This document shows positions 1 through 7,014 of a DNA stretch of 11,003 nucleotides, piece by piece. Every line of letters starts with the position of its first letter. The first letter of the stretch is position 1. Source of the stretch: Psychrobacter sp. UBA3480 (GTDB taxonomy: Bacteria > Pseudomonadota > Gammaproteobacteria > Pseudomonadales > Moraxellaceae); the NCBI RefSeq assembly GCF_002377945.1, contig NZ_DFQV01000004.1:1-11003 (forward strand). Direction: 5' to 3'. Below the pieces are notes generated by a model, which did not search any database, was not told where the DNA came from, and saw nothing but the letters and a program-made list of their open reading frames with translations. Position numbers and translations under genes: made by a program.

Positions 1-1
1 A

Positions 2-1984
2 AAGTCGGGGCGGTTCATATTAACGAACAACGCTCCTTTGAGTGAGCTTGCAATCGTAGGTTGGTTACTGACGAAAACAGTGACTAGTAAAAAGGTAAGC
101 AGCATGCGGACTCATAGCGGTGGTATTACGAATCGCTGGTTATCATTAACTCAAGGTGTTGCATTTGAGGATCATACTGAAGAGGATTATATTCAACTTT
201 ATAGCGAACTTATCGAACTTGGTAAGTCTAAAGACGCTCAAAATGCTATTGCCACTAATATTGATGAGATACATGCATATTTAGTTAATCATCATGGCAT
301 TGAACCTATTGCACCTTTTTCATCTACCAAGCGAGCGCATCATAGGACAGGCTATCTTTCAGAAACCATGTTTCAGGCTATTCTTAATAATGCTGACAAT
401 CTTGAAATGACTAAGGATGAAATAGAAGCGGTGAAGCTCGCTTTGATTTTAGGGCAGCGCTGTGGACTCAGGATAGGTGAAATAGTTAAGATTAGATTAA
501 AAGATGTGGCTATAACTTCAGCTTATCTAGAAGTGCGTAATAATAAATATGGTAATAATAAAACGGGTTCTGCCTTAAGACGGACATTGTTAGAACAACT
601 TTTAACAAATTCAGAAATGTCGTTTTTCAAGAGAGTCGAGCTTAGGCGTAGTAAAAGTAAAGGGGATACCTTAATCGCTAATCAAGCTGGTATGGCTTAT
701 CGTGCCAGTGATTTATCAAAAACCATATCTCAGTTAATTAAAACTACAACAGGACTTTCTCATCTCACGACCCATCATTTAAGACATAGCTTCTTAACTA
801 ATTTTCAATTAATGTCATTTTTGTATGATAAAGCTAATGCTTTTAATGGGCATCAATGCTCTCAAACTTTAAAAGACTTATTACCTTATGACGAAGACAA
901 GTCTTGTAAAATATTGGCTTATATTGAGACATCCCTACAATACAAAAAAATATATGCCTTAGCTGGAGTAGCTGGACATGCCAGTCCTAGCACTACTTTT
1001 GACTCTTATGTGCATTTGACTGACATTCAGATTGGATTGCTACTTTGGCACATGGATTACCAGTTGACGGCTAAACACTATAAATTACTAAGCGTTCCGA
1101 GACGTAGGGAAAAGCTGTTAGGTGCTACACCTACTGCAATTAATTATTATTTGCTTAACAAGCTCAAACTTAAACCACTGCCTAAACCAAAACATAGTGA
1201 ACTACTAAAGACAGAAGATAAAACATCTACAAAGCCAAAAAGATATTCATTCGATGAAGTCCGTCAGACTCTTGAGGTACATGATAAGGAAGAAGATTTC
1301 AAGGAAAAAATGGATATTTATAAGCTTGATCAAAATACTTTTGAAATATGGCTTAATAACGCTCAGCAGTTGCAAGATCACCCTTCTTTTAAAACCATAC
1401 ATGGTAATTCAAGATTATTCGCGCCTGATGATAATATGAGCTTATTACCGGTATTCGACAGGTATGTCGAAGATAACAACATACTCATGCAGATGACCAA
1501 TAAATTTCGTGACTTATATAAGATAGAAAAAAGACGAGAATCTATGCTTCAGTTTATAGCGCATACGCTTATGAACTCCCAATACCATAAAAATCATATT
1601 AGTTTTGATCAAGCATTAGATCTATATAGCTATATACAAGTATTAGGACAACTAGTCTTTAAAAAAAATATTAATTTAAAAATATACCATTATGCACAAG
1701 CTAGCGATGATGATAAAGAGCAATGGAAGCCTGTGATGAAATTACTTGCCTCATCTCAAATAAAAAAGTGCAATGTAGCTGATAAATTAAACGGCAAGAT
1801 ATACAAAAAGCAGATCCGTGCTGAATTATCACTATCTAGCCAAACTGAGCAGACTAGGCTTAATAATAGAGAGAAATCAAATCTCCCAATCAAGCAATGG
1901 ACCGTTAGAACTTTACAAATTTTCTGTCATTACGCTTTCATTATGATAGGGCAAAGAATTAATTTAGGAGATCACAAGCCATGA
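2..1984 (+). CDS. Large tyrosine-type site-specific recombinase/integrase, 5' end beyond window
   Basis: The product is a DNA strand-exchange enzyme of the tyrosine recombinase (phage integrase) family, expected to integrate or excise a mobile element. Counting from the first full codon (2-4), the catalytic set is complete. Box I arginine is about residue 157 in CGLRIGE. A candidate lysine is near 187 in KTGSALRR. The H-x-x-R box is about 258-261 in THHLRHSF. Then come His about 326 in AGHAS and the nucleophilic Tyr about 336 in FDSYVH. An insertion of roughly 45 residues separates the HxxR box from the last histidine. About 320 residues follow the catalytic tyrosine, far more than in XerC/D or phage integrases. 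The frame is open to the left edge, and the first apparent start (TTG at 38) has no clear ribosome site, so the true start is probably upstream. The gene is more AT-rich than the rest of the window, which suggests transfer. Family membership is secure; the element type is not. Confidence 0.87.
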   Translation, partial: KSGRFILTNNAPLSELAIVGWLLTKTVTSKKVSSMRTHSGGITNRWLSLTQGVAFEDHTEEDYIQLYSELIELGKSKDAQNAIATNIDEIHAYLVNHHGIEPIAPFSSTKRAHHRTGYLSETMFQAILNNADNLEMTKDEIEAVKLALILGQRCGLRIGEIVKIRLKDVAITSAYLEVRNNKYGNNKTGSALRRTLLEQLLTNSEMSFFKRVELRRSKSKGDTLIANQAGMAYRASDLSKTISQLIKTTTGLSHLTTHHLRHSFLTNFQLMSFLYDKANAFNGHQCSQTLKDLLPYDEDKSCKILAYIETSLQYKKIYALAGVAGHASPSTTFDSYVHLTDIQIGLLLWHMDYQLTAKHYKLLSVPRRREKLLGATPTAINYYLLNKLKLKPLPKPKHSELLKTEDKTSTKPKRYSFDEVRQTLEVHDKEEDFKEKMDIYKLDQNTFEIWLNNAQQLQDHPSFKTIHGNSRLFAPDDNMSLLPVFDRYVEDNNILMQMTNKFRDLYKIEKRRESMLQFIAHTLMNSQYHKNHISFDQALDLYSYIQVLGQLVFKKNINLKIYHYAQASDDDKEQWKPVMKLLASSQIKKCNVADKLNGKIYKKQIRAELSLSSQTEQTRLNNREKSNLPIKQWTVRTLQIFCHYAFIMIGQRINLGDHKP

Positions 1985-2574
1985 ATCTGTCAGCAAAGTC
2001 TATCAGCATTAATAGTAGCACTAAAATTAGTCTTCATCCGTTGGCTAGCCAACTAACTAAGCTAATAGTGAAAGCCTACTTAAGTGGTGGTCAAGAAGCC
2101 TATATTAAATCTATGCAGACTAAGTTTGATTGTTATAACAGTTTACCTATTCATAATGTATCGTTAGTAAATAAGGATGTGAATGAGTATTTACTCATTG
2201 GTGGTTGTTTTTCACCTGTATTTAACCTCAAAGATATTAATAACAACAATACTATTTTCTTAAGTTATAAAACCTCTAAAAAAGACTCTAAGCCTGAGCA
2301 TAAGAAACAAGTTAAGAAAGAATTTGATCAGGATGTGATTGACTTTATATACATGGACTTTATCCGAGCAATATCAATACTCTCGTTAGCTAAACCTGGG
2401 CTTATGTATCCAAGCCTTAAAACAATAATGCAAGAGTATAAAAGTCAGATATGGAGTGAAATATTCAATAGGGAATCAAAAACCCCAAAAGATTACATTT
2501 TATTAAATAACGTCGCCGATCTGCTTGATACAACACGTGGCACATTGAATAGTCATACTAAACTAAAGAAGTAG
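1981..2574 (+). CDS. Small protein of unknown function, partner of the recombinase
   Basis: I do not recognise this 197-residue protein. It starts at an ATG that overlaps the recombinase stop codon (ATGA, 1981-1984), with GGAG about 10 nt upstream. The two genes are therefore almost certainly translated together. It has no signal peptide or membrane segment. A lysine-rich, polar stretch lies at about residues 97-118. The last 30 residues contain NNVADLLDTTRGTLNSH, which resembles the turn and recognition helix of a helix-turn-helix (VADLL...TRGTLNSHTKL). That suggests a DNA-binding accessory role, for example a recombination directionality or end-binding factor. This is inference from position and one weak motif. 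The gene is AT-rich like its partner and is the last gene of the presumed mobile element. Some multi-recombinase elements end in a large recombinase followed by a small auxiliary gene, so a comparable role is plausible but unproven. Confidence 0.7.
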   Translation: MNLSAKSISINSSTKISLHPLASQLTKLIVKAYLSGGQEAYIKSMQTKFDCYNSLPIHNVSLVNKDVNEYLLIGGCFSPVFNLKDINNNNTIFLSYKTSKKDSKPEHKKQVKKEFDQDVIDFIYMDFIRAISILSLAKPGLMYPSLKTIMQEYKSQIWSEIFNRESKTPKDYILLNNVADLLDTTRGTLNSHTKLKK

Positions 2575-2593
2575 CGGTTAATTCTTTCCGCTA
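2572..2593 (+). repeat. Short inverted repeat over the stop codon of the small gene
   Basis: TAGCGG (2572-2577) pairs with CCGCTA (2588-2593) around a 10-nt AT-rich loop, and the left arm contains the stop codon. There is no T-run after it, so it is a poor candidate for an intrinsic terminator. It could instead be mRNA end structure or part of the element end. The rest of 2594-2783 holds no gene that I can see. It has only one other short inverted pair (TCCTCG near 2653 and CGAGGA near 2684). Confidence 0.3.
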
Positions 2594-2783
2594 TGCCTGA
2601 TTAGAAACAGAGCTATCTCACTAAGCTTAGAGTAACAAGCTAGACAACCTTAATCCTCGAATTGGAACACAAGCGATCTAATGCGAGGACTTATTCAGGA
2701 TTGGATAGCGATATATCTACTTCTAGGAGTCATTAAAGAGATGATTTATGAGAGAGATACAAAGGGATGTAGTCACAACCGTA

Positions 2784-3173
2784 TTAAAACTTAATAGCTC
2801 TGCCTAACCACGCTACCAACTCACGGGCAGGAGCCTGACTCAAACACTGTGGACAATTAATATAGGTCATTATACAGTCATTTAAATCAGTCAACATATG
2901 CAGTAATAACCCTAAACCAATTATCTTATAGGGCTTTGGTAGAAACAACATGCCCGCATATACTGCCATCGCATAATAAGTATGTAGCGGATGGAAATTA
3001 ATACTACAACGATTGGGCGAAAAGATAGGTGTCGCTAGCAGATGATCTAAATCAACTAGCATGGTTGCTATTAGGATCAAATAAACTCGCTTATAGTCAC
3101 TACGAAAAAACATATAGGCGATAATCAACGGCATGCCAAAATGTAGAAAATAATGGATAACGGTTTGACTCAT
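2784..3173 (-). CDS. DUF6122 family inner-membrane protein
   Basis: This 129-residue integral membrane protein resembles the DUF6122 family, whose function is unknown. Hydrophobic segments lie at about residues 8-23, 29-48, 66-80 and 84-96. Conserved polar residues fall at the membrane edges: His7, DLDH at 41-44, HPLHTYY at 61-67 and HMLTDLND at 92-99. This His/Asp pattern is like that of membrane-associated metal-dependent hydrolases of the YdjM type, so a metal site is possible but not shown. The tail carries a CPQC pair near residue 108. I chose the ATG at 3171-3173 because a GGAAAAA stretch sits about 8 nt upstream and the family motif IHYFLHFGMP follows at once. A longer reading from GTG at 3246-3248 has no ribosome site and begins inside a decayed gene copy. 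No partner gene is evident; the recombinase block lies downstream, convergent to it. Confidence 0.75.
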   Translation of the reverse strand: MSQTVIHYFLHFGMPLIIAYMFFRSDYKRVYLILIATMLVDLDHLLATPIFSPNRCSINFHPLHTYYAMAVYAGMLFLPKPYKIIGLGLLLHMLTDLNDCIMTYINCPQCLSQAPARELVAWLGRAIKF

Positions 3174-3244
3174 CGCTTTTTCCGAACTAAGAGGGTGTTT
3201 TAAAAATTGTTCTAAGAGTATCATACACGATCTGAGGTATACCT

Positions 3245-3327
3245 TCACACCTGAAAGGCAAGCACGAATCCACCACCTGACGTACGGAAGTTAGTCACCT
3301 GACCTTAATAAACACGCGCAGCAAGTA
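3245..3327 (-). pseudogene. Decayed 3'-end fragment of the permuted ATP-grasp gene
   Basis: Read on the minus strand, this stretch translates as LLAARVY, stop, then GQVTNFRTSGGGF, VLAFQV, stop. That matches the end of the intact gene at 3961-5253 (PAARVY, Q, GQTTNFRTPGGGF, APVFQV, stop). A hand alignment without gaps of 3247-3327 with 3963-4043 gives 65 of 81 identical bases. One glutamine codon has become a stop (Q to TAA). Similarity fades upstream of about 3335, so the rest of the gene copy is gone. It is in the same orientation as the intact gene and cannot be functional. The two copies bracket the four-helix membrane gene. Confidence 0.85.
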
Positions 3328-3347
3328 ACATACTAATCTGCCGTTGG

Positions 3348-3370
3348 GAGACGCCAGTAAGCGGCGTTTC
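3348..3370. repeat. Hairpin upstream of the four-helix membrane gene
   Basis: GAGACGCC (3348-3355) can pair with GGCGTTTC (3363-3370), giving an 8-bp stem with one G-U pair and a 7-nt loop. It lies between the relic and the membrane gene. It could shape the 5' leader of that gene's mRNA or be a remnant structure. No T-run follows on the plus strand. Confidence 0.35.
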
Positions 3371-3437
3371 GGTCTGGTAATAACGAACGAGTAAACATGG
3401 AACTGCATTTATTGCTATGGCTATTTTTGGAGGAATG

Positions 3438-3920
3438 ATGACTCTTGCAAACCTATCCCGCCGAGCAGCGACATCAGCAGTGCTTGCCCTAATGATATGG
3501 AGCGTAAGTTTCTTTCTCCATTTTTTTTGGGAGATGGCACAGGTACCGTTCTTCTCCGGTATGGCCGAAGCGAGACACTGGGACGTGGTCTGGCTTTGTA
3601 CGCGTGCGACCGTCGGTGATGCCAATATTGCTTTTGGCGCCTACGTGCTTGCGGCGTTATTTGTAAAAGATTGGCTTTGGATTGCAAAGCCGTGGCGTCT
3701 GTCGACTTTATCGATATACCTTGGCGTTGGCCTGACCGTAACAATACTCTTTGAATACTGGGCAACTGGCGCTGGCCAAAGGTGGAATTATAGTGGGCTG
3801 ATGCCTGATGTTCCGTTATTAAGCATAGGTGCGTTGCCGCTCGTTCAGTGGGTGGTCATTCCGATACTGTTAATCTACACTGTCAAGTGGATGTTCCTAG
3901 GTTGGCAGATATCCAATTAA
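3438..3920 (+). CDS. Four-helix membrane protein, unrecognised family
   Basis: This protein of about 160 residues has four predicted membrane segments, at roughly residues 13-31, 60-75, 90-107 and 127-152. Charged or aromatic motifs sit between them: HFFWEMAQVPFF at 29-40, RATVGDANIAFG at 56-67 and FEYWATGAGQRWNY at 105-118. The FWE...RATVGD and EYW...RWNY patterns look conserved and may form a functional site, but I cannot name the family or assign a role. The start is uncertain. A strong GGAGG (3429-3433) lies 4 nt before the ATG at 3438, so I prefer that start, with ATG 3435 as an alternative. The ATG at 3417 has no ribosome site. A 13-codon reading frame (3397-3438) ends with a TGA overlapping ATG 3435 and might act as a coupled leader. 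The gene is converging with the ATP-grasp gene, 40 nt apart. It is richer in GC than the recombinase block. Confidence 0.72.
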   Translation: MTLANLSRRAATSAVLALMIWSVSFFLHFFWEMAQVPFFSGMAEARHWDVVWLCTRATVGDANIAFGAYVLAALFVKDWLWIAKPWRLSTLSIYLGVGLTVTILFEYWATGAGQRWNYSGLMPDVPLLSIGALPLVQWVVIPILLIYTVKWMFLGWQISN

Positions 3921-3960
3921 TAGAGGTTAGCATTAAGAGCAGTTGGTGCTATTTAGCTCA

Positions 3961-5253
3961 TTACACCTGAAAGACGGGCGCAAACCCACCTCCTGGTGTA
4001 CGGAAATTAGTCGTCTGACCTTGATACACACGCGCCGCAGGTAGTAGCAGTTGTCCGTCATACGTATAAAGACGTATATCCACCTTTCTCGTTGTTACAG
4101 TGTCATCAATTTTTATTGATCGCTCTCCTGCAGGAACAAAGGTCTGTACGATATAATCCTCATCAAGAATGTTCTCAAAAACGCGTCGAGTCAGCTTGCT
4201 ACCGCGATAGACCCCTTTGCTTCCATGACCAGCAACTGGCTTAAAAAACAGCTGTCGCCGAGTACGCCACAACGCTGCTGCCTCGTCTTTTGATACAAGC
4301 TTAGTCTTTGGTATCGACTTTTCAAGGTACCTCGCTGCAGCCTCATCTAGACCCCAAGCGCGCAATGTCTGCGAATCGGATAGCAAGGTCAGGTTTTGCT
4401 TATTGGCCAACATAGCATGTACATGGGGATTGGGTGTCACCACCACAGCACCCTCTAGATAAGCACTTTTAAGCACGGCGTGGTTAGGGTTTTCAAATGC
4501 AAAGTCGACCAGACGATTGTATATCATATCGATTTTCTGTCCATGGGCTGTCAGAGCACCATCGACATAGTCGAGTTCAGAGGGATCTAGTATCACAGTG
4601 TCAACGCCCTTAGCTTGGAGCAGTTGACGTGCTAACTGGAACTCCAAAAACATGAACTGATTCTTAGGGTCATTATCGATAATAGCTATGCGATTAGGCA
4701 TGGCAGTAGCTGATTGTCGCTGCCACTCTTGTATGAACATGCTAGTGACAGCTTCTTCAAACCCATCAAGCATTTTAGTAATATCAGCACTTTGCTCAGA
4801 AGGGTGGCAGCATTGTTTTTGTGCACGGGCAAGTGCTACGTTTAAAAATGCGCCTCCAGCGTTAGTATTGATCTCAATAAGTTGAGGGCCATCGCTACCT
4901 AAGTGAAAGTCATAACCCATAAAGGCTCCTATTGGCCCTGGATCGAAAGCAGCAATTTTGGGTGCCCATGACAATACTTGCTGTTGGTAAGATGGAAGTT
5001 TAGCAGCCGACTCAATAGCTGCGACGATTCGCACCATTGTCTCTATCTCTGTTTTAGGGACGAACACTGGTGTTGCTGAAAAAAGCTTATTAAGCTCGTT
5101 CGCTCCTATTGGATTGTTTCTAGTTTCCATTAATTGATCTTGAAGGCTTGTATTGAGCGCTTTACGATTGAGAGTAATGCAGTAGCACTCTTGATTCAGT
5201 TGATTTGCAAGACCGTCATTAGTTTCTTCGTTGTTGCTGGTTAAGTGTTCCAT
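3961..5253 (-). CDS. Putative circularly permuted ATP-grasp ligase
   Basis: The 430-residue product carries ATP-grasp motifs in unusual order. QLIEINTNAGG (about 124-134) looks like the metal-binding E-x-N segment that normally closes an ATP-grasp domain. FFKPVAGHGSKGVYRG (about 336-351), YIVQTFVP (about 367-374) and DIRLYTYDG (about 392-400) look like the ATP-binding lysine loop, hinge and following strands that normally precede it. A middle segment, YNRLVDF through LEGAVVVTPNPHVHAMLANK (about 245-285), resembles the N-half of permuted ligases such as glutathionylspermidine synthase-like proteins. I infer an ATP-dependent carboxylate-amine or thiol ligase; the substrate is unknown. The ATG at 5251-5253 has GAGG 5 nt upstream, a good site. 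No signal peptide or membrane segment is present, so it should be cytosolic. It stands downstream of tatC in the same direction with a 136-nt gap, so it may or may not share the transcript. A decayed copy of its 3' end lies at 3245-3327. Confidence 0.75.
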   Translation of the reverse strand: MEHLTSNNEETNDGLANQLNQECYCITLNRKALNTSLQDQLMETRNNPIGANELNKLFSATPVFVPKTEIETMVRIVAAIESAAKLPSYQQQVLSWAPKIAAFDPGPIGAFMGYDFHLGSDGPQLIEINTNAGGAFLNVALARAQKQCCHPSEQSADITKMLDGFEEAVTSMFIQEWQRQSATAMPNRIAIIDNDPKNQFMFLEFQLARQLLQAKGVDTVILDPSELDYVDGALTAHGQKIDMIYNRLVDFAFENPNHAVLKSAYLEGAVVVTPNPHVHAMLANKQNLTLLSDSQTLRAWGLDEAAARYLEKSIPKTKLVSKDEAAALWRTRRQLFFKPVAGHGSKGVYRGSKLTRRVFENILDEDYIVQTFVPAGERSIKIDDTVTTRKVDIRLYTYDGQLLLPAARVYQGQTTNFRTPGGGFAPVFQV

Positions 5254-5389
5254 TTAAACCTCGTCGTTAAGTAGAGTGCTTACGCTGACATACTCTAGTA
5301 AACAGCAAAAAACAAAAGGGGTATTTGGCGTTTTTACGATGATGCTAGTTGCTTTTTAATGTCTCACTTCCTGAGTCTAAAGCGGTGCT

Positions 5390-6214
5390 TCATTCCTCTT
5401 TGATTAACATTTTTGCTAAGAATAAACCCAACTCAAACAATAGCCACATAGGAATCGCTAGCAAGAGCATGGATATGCCATCAGGCGGTGTTACTACCGC
5501 TGCAACCGCAAAGCAGCCGACAATGATATAACGACGCTTGTCTGCTAAACTCTGAGTAGAAACGATTCCAACCATTATCAGTAGTAAGGTAACCACTGGA
5601 ATCTCAAAAGTCAGTCCAAACACCATAAACAACTTGAGGGCAAAGCTCAGATAGCTATCAATATCGGTCATCGGTATAACGTTCTGCGGCGCGAATAGGA
5701 TAAAAAATTTCAATACACCTTTGAGCACGACAAAGTAGGCAAAAGCAACCCCCGTATAAAATAGAAATATCGAAGACAACAGCACAGGAATAGCAATTTT
5801 CTTCTCTTTCTTATATAAGCCAGCGGCGACAAACGACCAAATTTGATACAGGATATAAGGCATCGCTAAAAATGCAGCGACAAAAACCGTTAAGCGAATG
5901 GGTGCCATAAAGTTTGACGTTATATCAGTGGCAATCATGGTCGAATTGATGGGTAACTGCGCCACTAATGGGTCTGATAAAAGATTATAGAGCTCTCGTG
6001 AAAACCCTACCAATGCTAAGAATATAATCAAGACGGCCACGCATATTTTGATGAGATGCTTGCGTAGTTCAATCAAGTGTTCAGTGATAGGCATATCACT
6101 GAGCGTACCTAACCTATCTCCAGACTCATTATTCTGTGTTGTATCTGTTGGCGCCTCAAGTTCCGTAGCAGCGATTTTTTCTTGTCGACTTTTTCGCTTT
6201 TTAAATAGGCTCAC
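5390..6214 (-). CDS. tatC: Sec-independent protein translocase subunit TatC
   Basis: TatC is the multispanning receptor that, with TatB, binds twin-arginine signal peptides of folded proteins at the inner membrane. The 274 residues give six membrane segments after a polar, lysine/arginine-rich N-tail of about 40 residues, longer than usual. Family motifs are clear: HLIELRKHL at 46-54, YQIWSFVAAGLYKKEK at 123-138, FGLTFEIPV at 199-207 and TPPD at 242-245. The start is GTG at 6212-6214, which overlaps the tatB stop as GTGA. AGGAGG lies 7 nt upstream, so translational coupling to tatB is expected. It is the last gene of the tatABC operon. No convincing intrinsic terminator follows; there is only a 4-bp CTCA/TGAG hairpin shortly after the stop. 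All the signature residues I looked for are present, so it should be functional. Confidence 0.96.
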   Translation of the reverse strand: MSLFKKRKSRQEKIAATELEAPTDTTQNNESGDRLGTLSDMPITEHLIELRKHLIKICVAVLIIFLALVGFSRELYNLLSDPLVAQLPINSTMIATDITSNFMAPIRLTVFVAAFLAMPYILYQIWSFVAAGLYKKEKKIAIPVLLSSIFLFYTGVAFAYFVVLKGVLKFFILFAPQNVIPMTDIDSYLSFALKLFMVFGLTFEIPVVTLLLIMVGIVSTQSLADKRRYIIVGCFAVAAVVTPPDGISMLLLAIPMWLLFELGLFLAKMLIKEE

Positions 6215-6597
6215 TGATCCGCCTCCTGTTTAATGAACGAGGAGGAAGTATTCGGTTGATGCTCTTTATCATAAGAGGTGATTGGTTGATGTGAAGCGTC
6301 TAAGCTTTGGTTCTGCGACTGCTCAAATTTTTGCATACTACCGCGCATCTCTGCTAGTTCACGCTTCATATCTGACTCAGTCTGACGAATTTTTGCAAGC
6401 TCATTTTGCATTTGTTGGCGCGTTTCAGCCAGATCAAGCTCAGCTTCTATTTCAGACTGTAGAGTGGATACTGTACGGCGCAGTTTGGCATACCATTGCC
6501 CAGCCGTACGCGCGGCCTGCGGCAGTGTTTCTGGGCCCAATACGATTAAAGCAATGATGCCAAACAAGAGTAACTCGGAAAACCCGATATCAAACAT
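6211..6597 (-). CDS. tatB: Sec-independent protein translocase subunit TatB
   Basis: TatB forms the signal-peptide-binding complex with TatC. The 128-residue protein starts MFDIGFSELLLFG, the family's usual opening. It has one membrane helix (about 5-21), the LGPETLP hinge at 20-26, an amphipathic helix (about 28-45), and a long glutamine/glutamate-rich coiled-coil-like segment (about 46-95) with a polar tail. I chose the ATG at 6595-6597 because TatB proteins begin MFDIG. An upstream GTG at 6606 would add three residues, and neither start has a strong ribosome site. Weak initiation here, after the hairpin that follows tatA, would fit the low TatB:TatA ratio seen in cells. Its stop overlaps the tatC start. 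Confidence 0.95.
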   Translation of the reverse strand: MFDIGFSELLLFGIIALIVLGPETLPQAARTAGQWYAKLRRTVSTLQSEIEAELDLAETRQQMQNELAKIRQTESDMKRELAEMRGSMQKFEQSQNQSLDASHQPITSYDKEHQPNTSSSFIKQEADQ

Positions 6598-6628
6598 AAC
6601 AGTCACATATATTAAAAGACTATTTAGT

Positions 6629-6647
6629 GCCGCTATTTATAAGCGGC
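6629..6647 (-). promoter_or_regulatory. Intergenic hairpin between tatA and tatB
   Basis: GCCGCT (6629-6634) and AGCGGC (6642-6647) form a perfect 6-bp GC-rich stem around a 7-nt AT loop, a few bases past the tatA stop codon. In the transcribed direction a short TCTTTTAA stretch follows about 14 nt later. It is too far from a proper T-run for a strong terminator. It may act as a partial terminator, or as an RNA-stabilising end that favours tatA over tatBC. That role is inference. Confidence 0.45.
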
Positions 6648-6652
6648 TCGCT

Positions 6653-6937
6653 TCATACTTTGTGCTGATCATCAGTGGTGACAGGGCTGATTTCTGTATC
6701 ATCAGCCTGAGCCCCTACCTGTGTATTTAAATCATTACTTGCAACTGGACTACTATTTTCATGGTCAAGTGCACGATTATTGCGAGCATGCTCGGTTTCT
6801 TCATCTTTGACTGCTTCTTTAAAACCCTTTACTGCACCGCCTAAATCTTTACCAGCATTTTTAAGCTTAGCGGTGCCAAATACGACCACCACCACAACCA
6901 ATAAAATCAGCCAATGTGTAATAGAAAAACTACCCAT
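6653..6937 (-). CDS. tatA: Sec-independent protein translocase subunit TatA
   Basis: TatA oligomerises to form the passage for folded proteins across the inner membrane once TatBC has bound a twin-arginine substrate. The 94-residue protein opens [11 protein letters not shown]. It has one membrane helix (about 6-20), the FG hinge at 20-21 and an amphipathic helix rich in glycine and lysine ([19 protein letters not shown], about 24-42). A polar acidic tail follows. This is the TatA/E pattern and is distinct from the LGPE motif of TatB. The ATG at 6935-6937 has AAGGA about 8 nt upstream. It is the first gene of the tat operon and lies 77 nt downstream of the copper ATPase gene on the same strand. 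Read-through from the copper genes is therefore possible; I found no clear sigma-70 promoter in the gap, only a TTGTCA-like hexamer without a good partner. Confidence 0.96.
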   Translation of the reverse strand: MGSFSITHWLILLVVVVVVFGTAKLKNAGKDLGGAVKGFKEAVKDEETEHARNNRALDHENSSPVASNDLNTQVGAQADDTEISPVTTDDQHKV

Positions 6938-7014
6938 AACGATATCCTTATTTTTAAATTCTAATAAAACCCGTATTGGGCATTACGTTTTGACAATTTT
7001 TCCTAACATTCATA

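Noticed and set aside
38..40. TTG as the true start of the recombinase
   Set aside because: There is no clear ribosome site and the frame is open to the first base, so the gene most likely begins outside the window.
3174..3248. N-terminal extension of the DUF6122 protein from GTG at 3248
   Set aside because: The GTG has no ribosome site and lies in the decayed ATP-grasp copy. The family-like sequence begins at the ATG at 3173.
3305..3765. Minus-strand open frames of 106 and 114 codons
   Set aside because: They are antisense to the four-helix membrane gene. Only the last few codons of the first, LLAARVY, mean anything, as part of the ATP-grasp relic.
5346..5400. Intrinsic terminator after tatC
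   Set aside because: Only a 4-bp CTCA/TGAG stem is present and no T-run follows it.
6282..6730. Plus-strand open frames across tatA/tatB
   Set aside because: They are shadows of the well-supported minus-strand tat genes and have no family signature.
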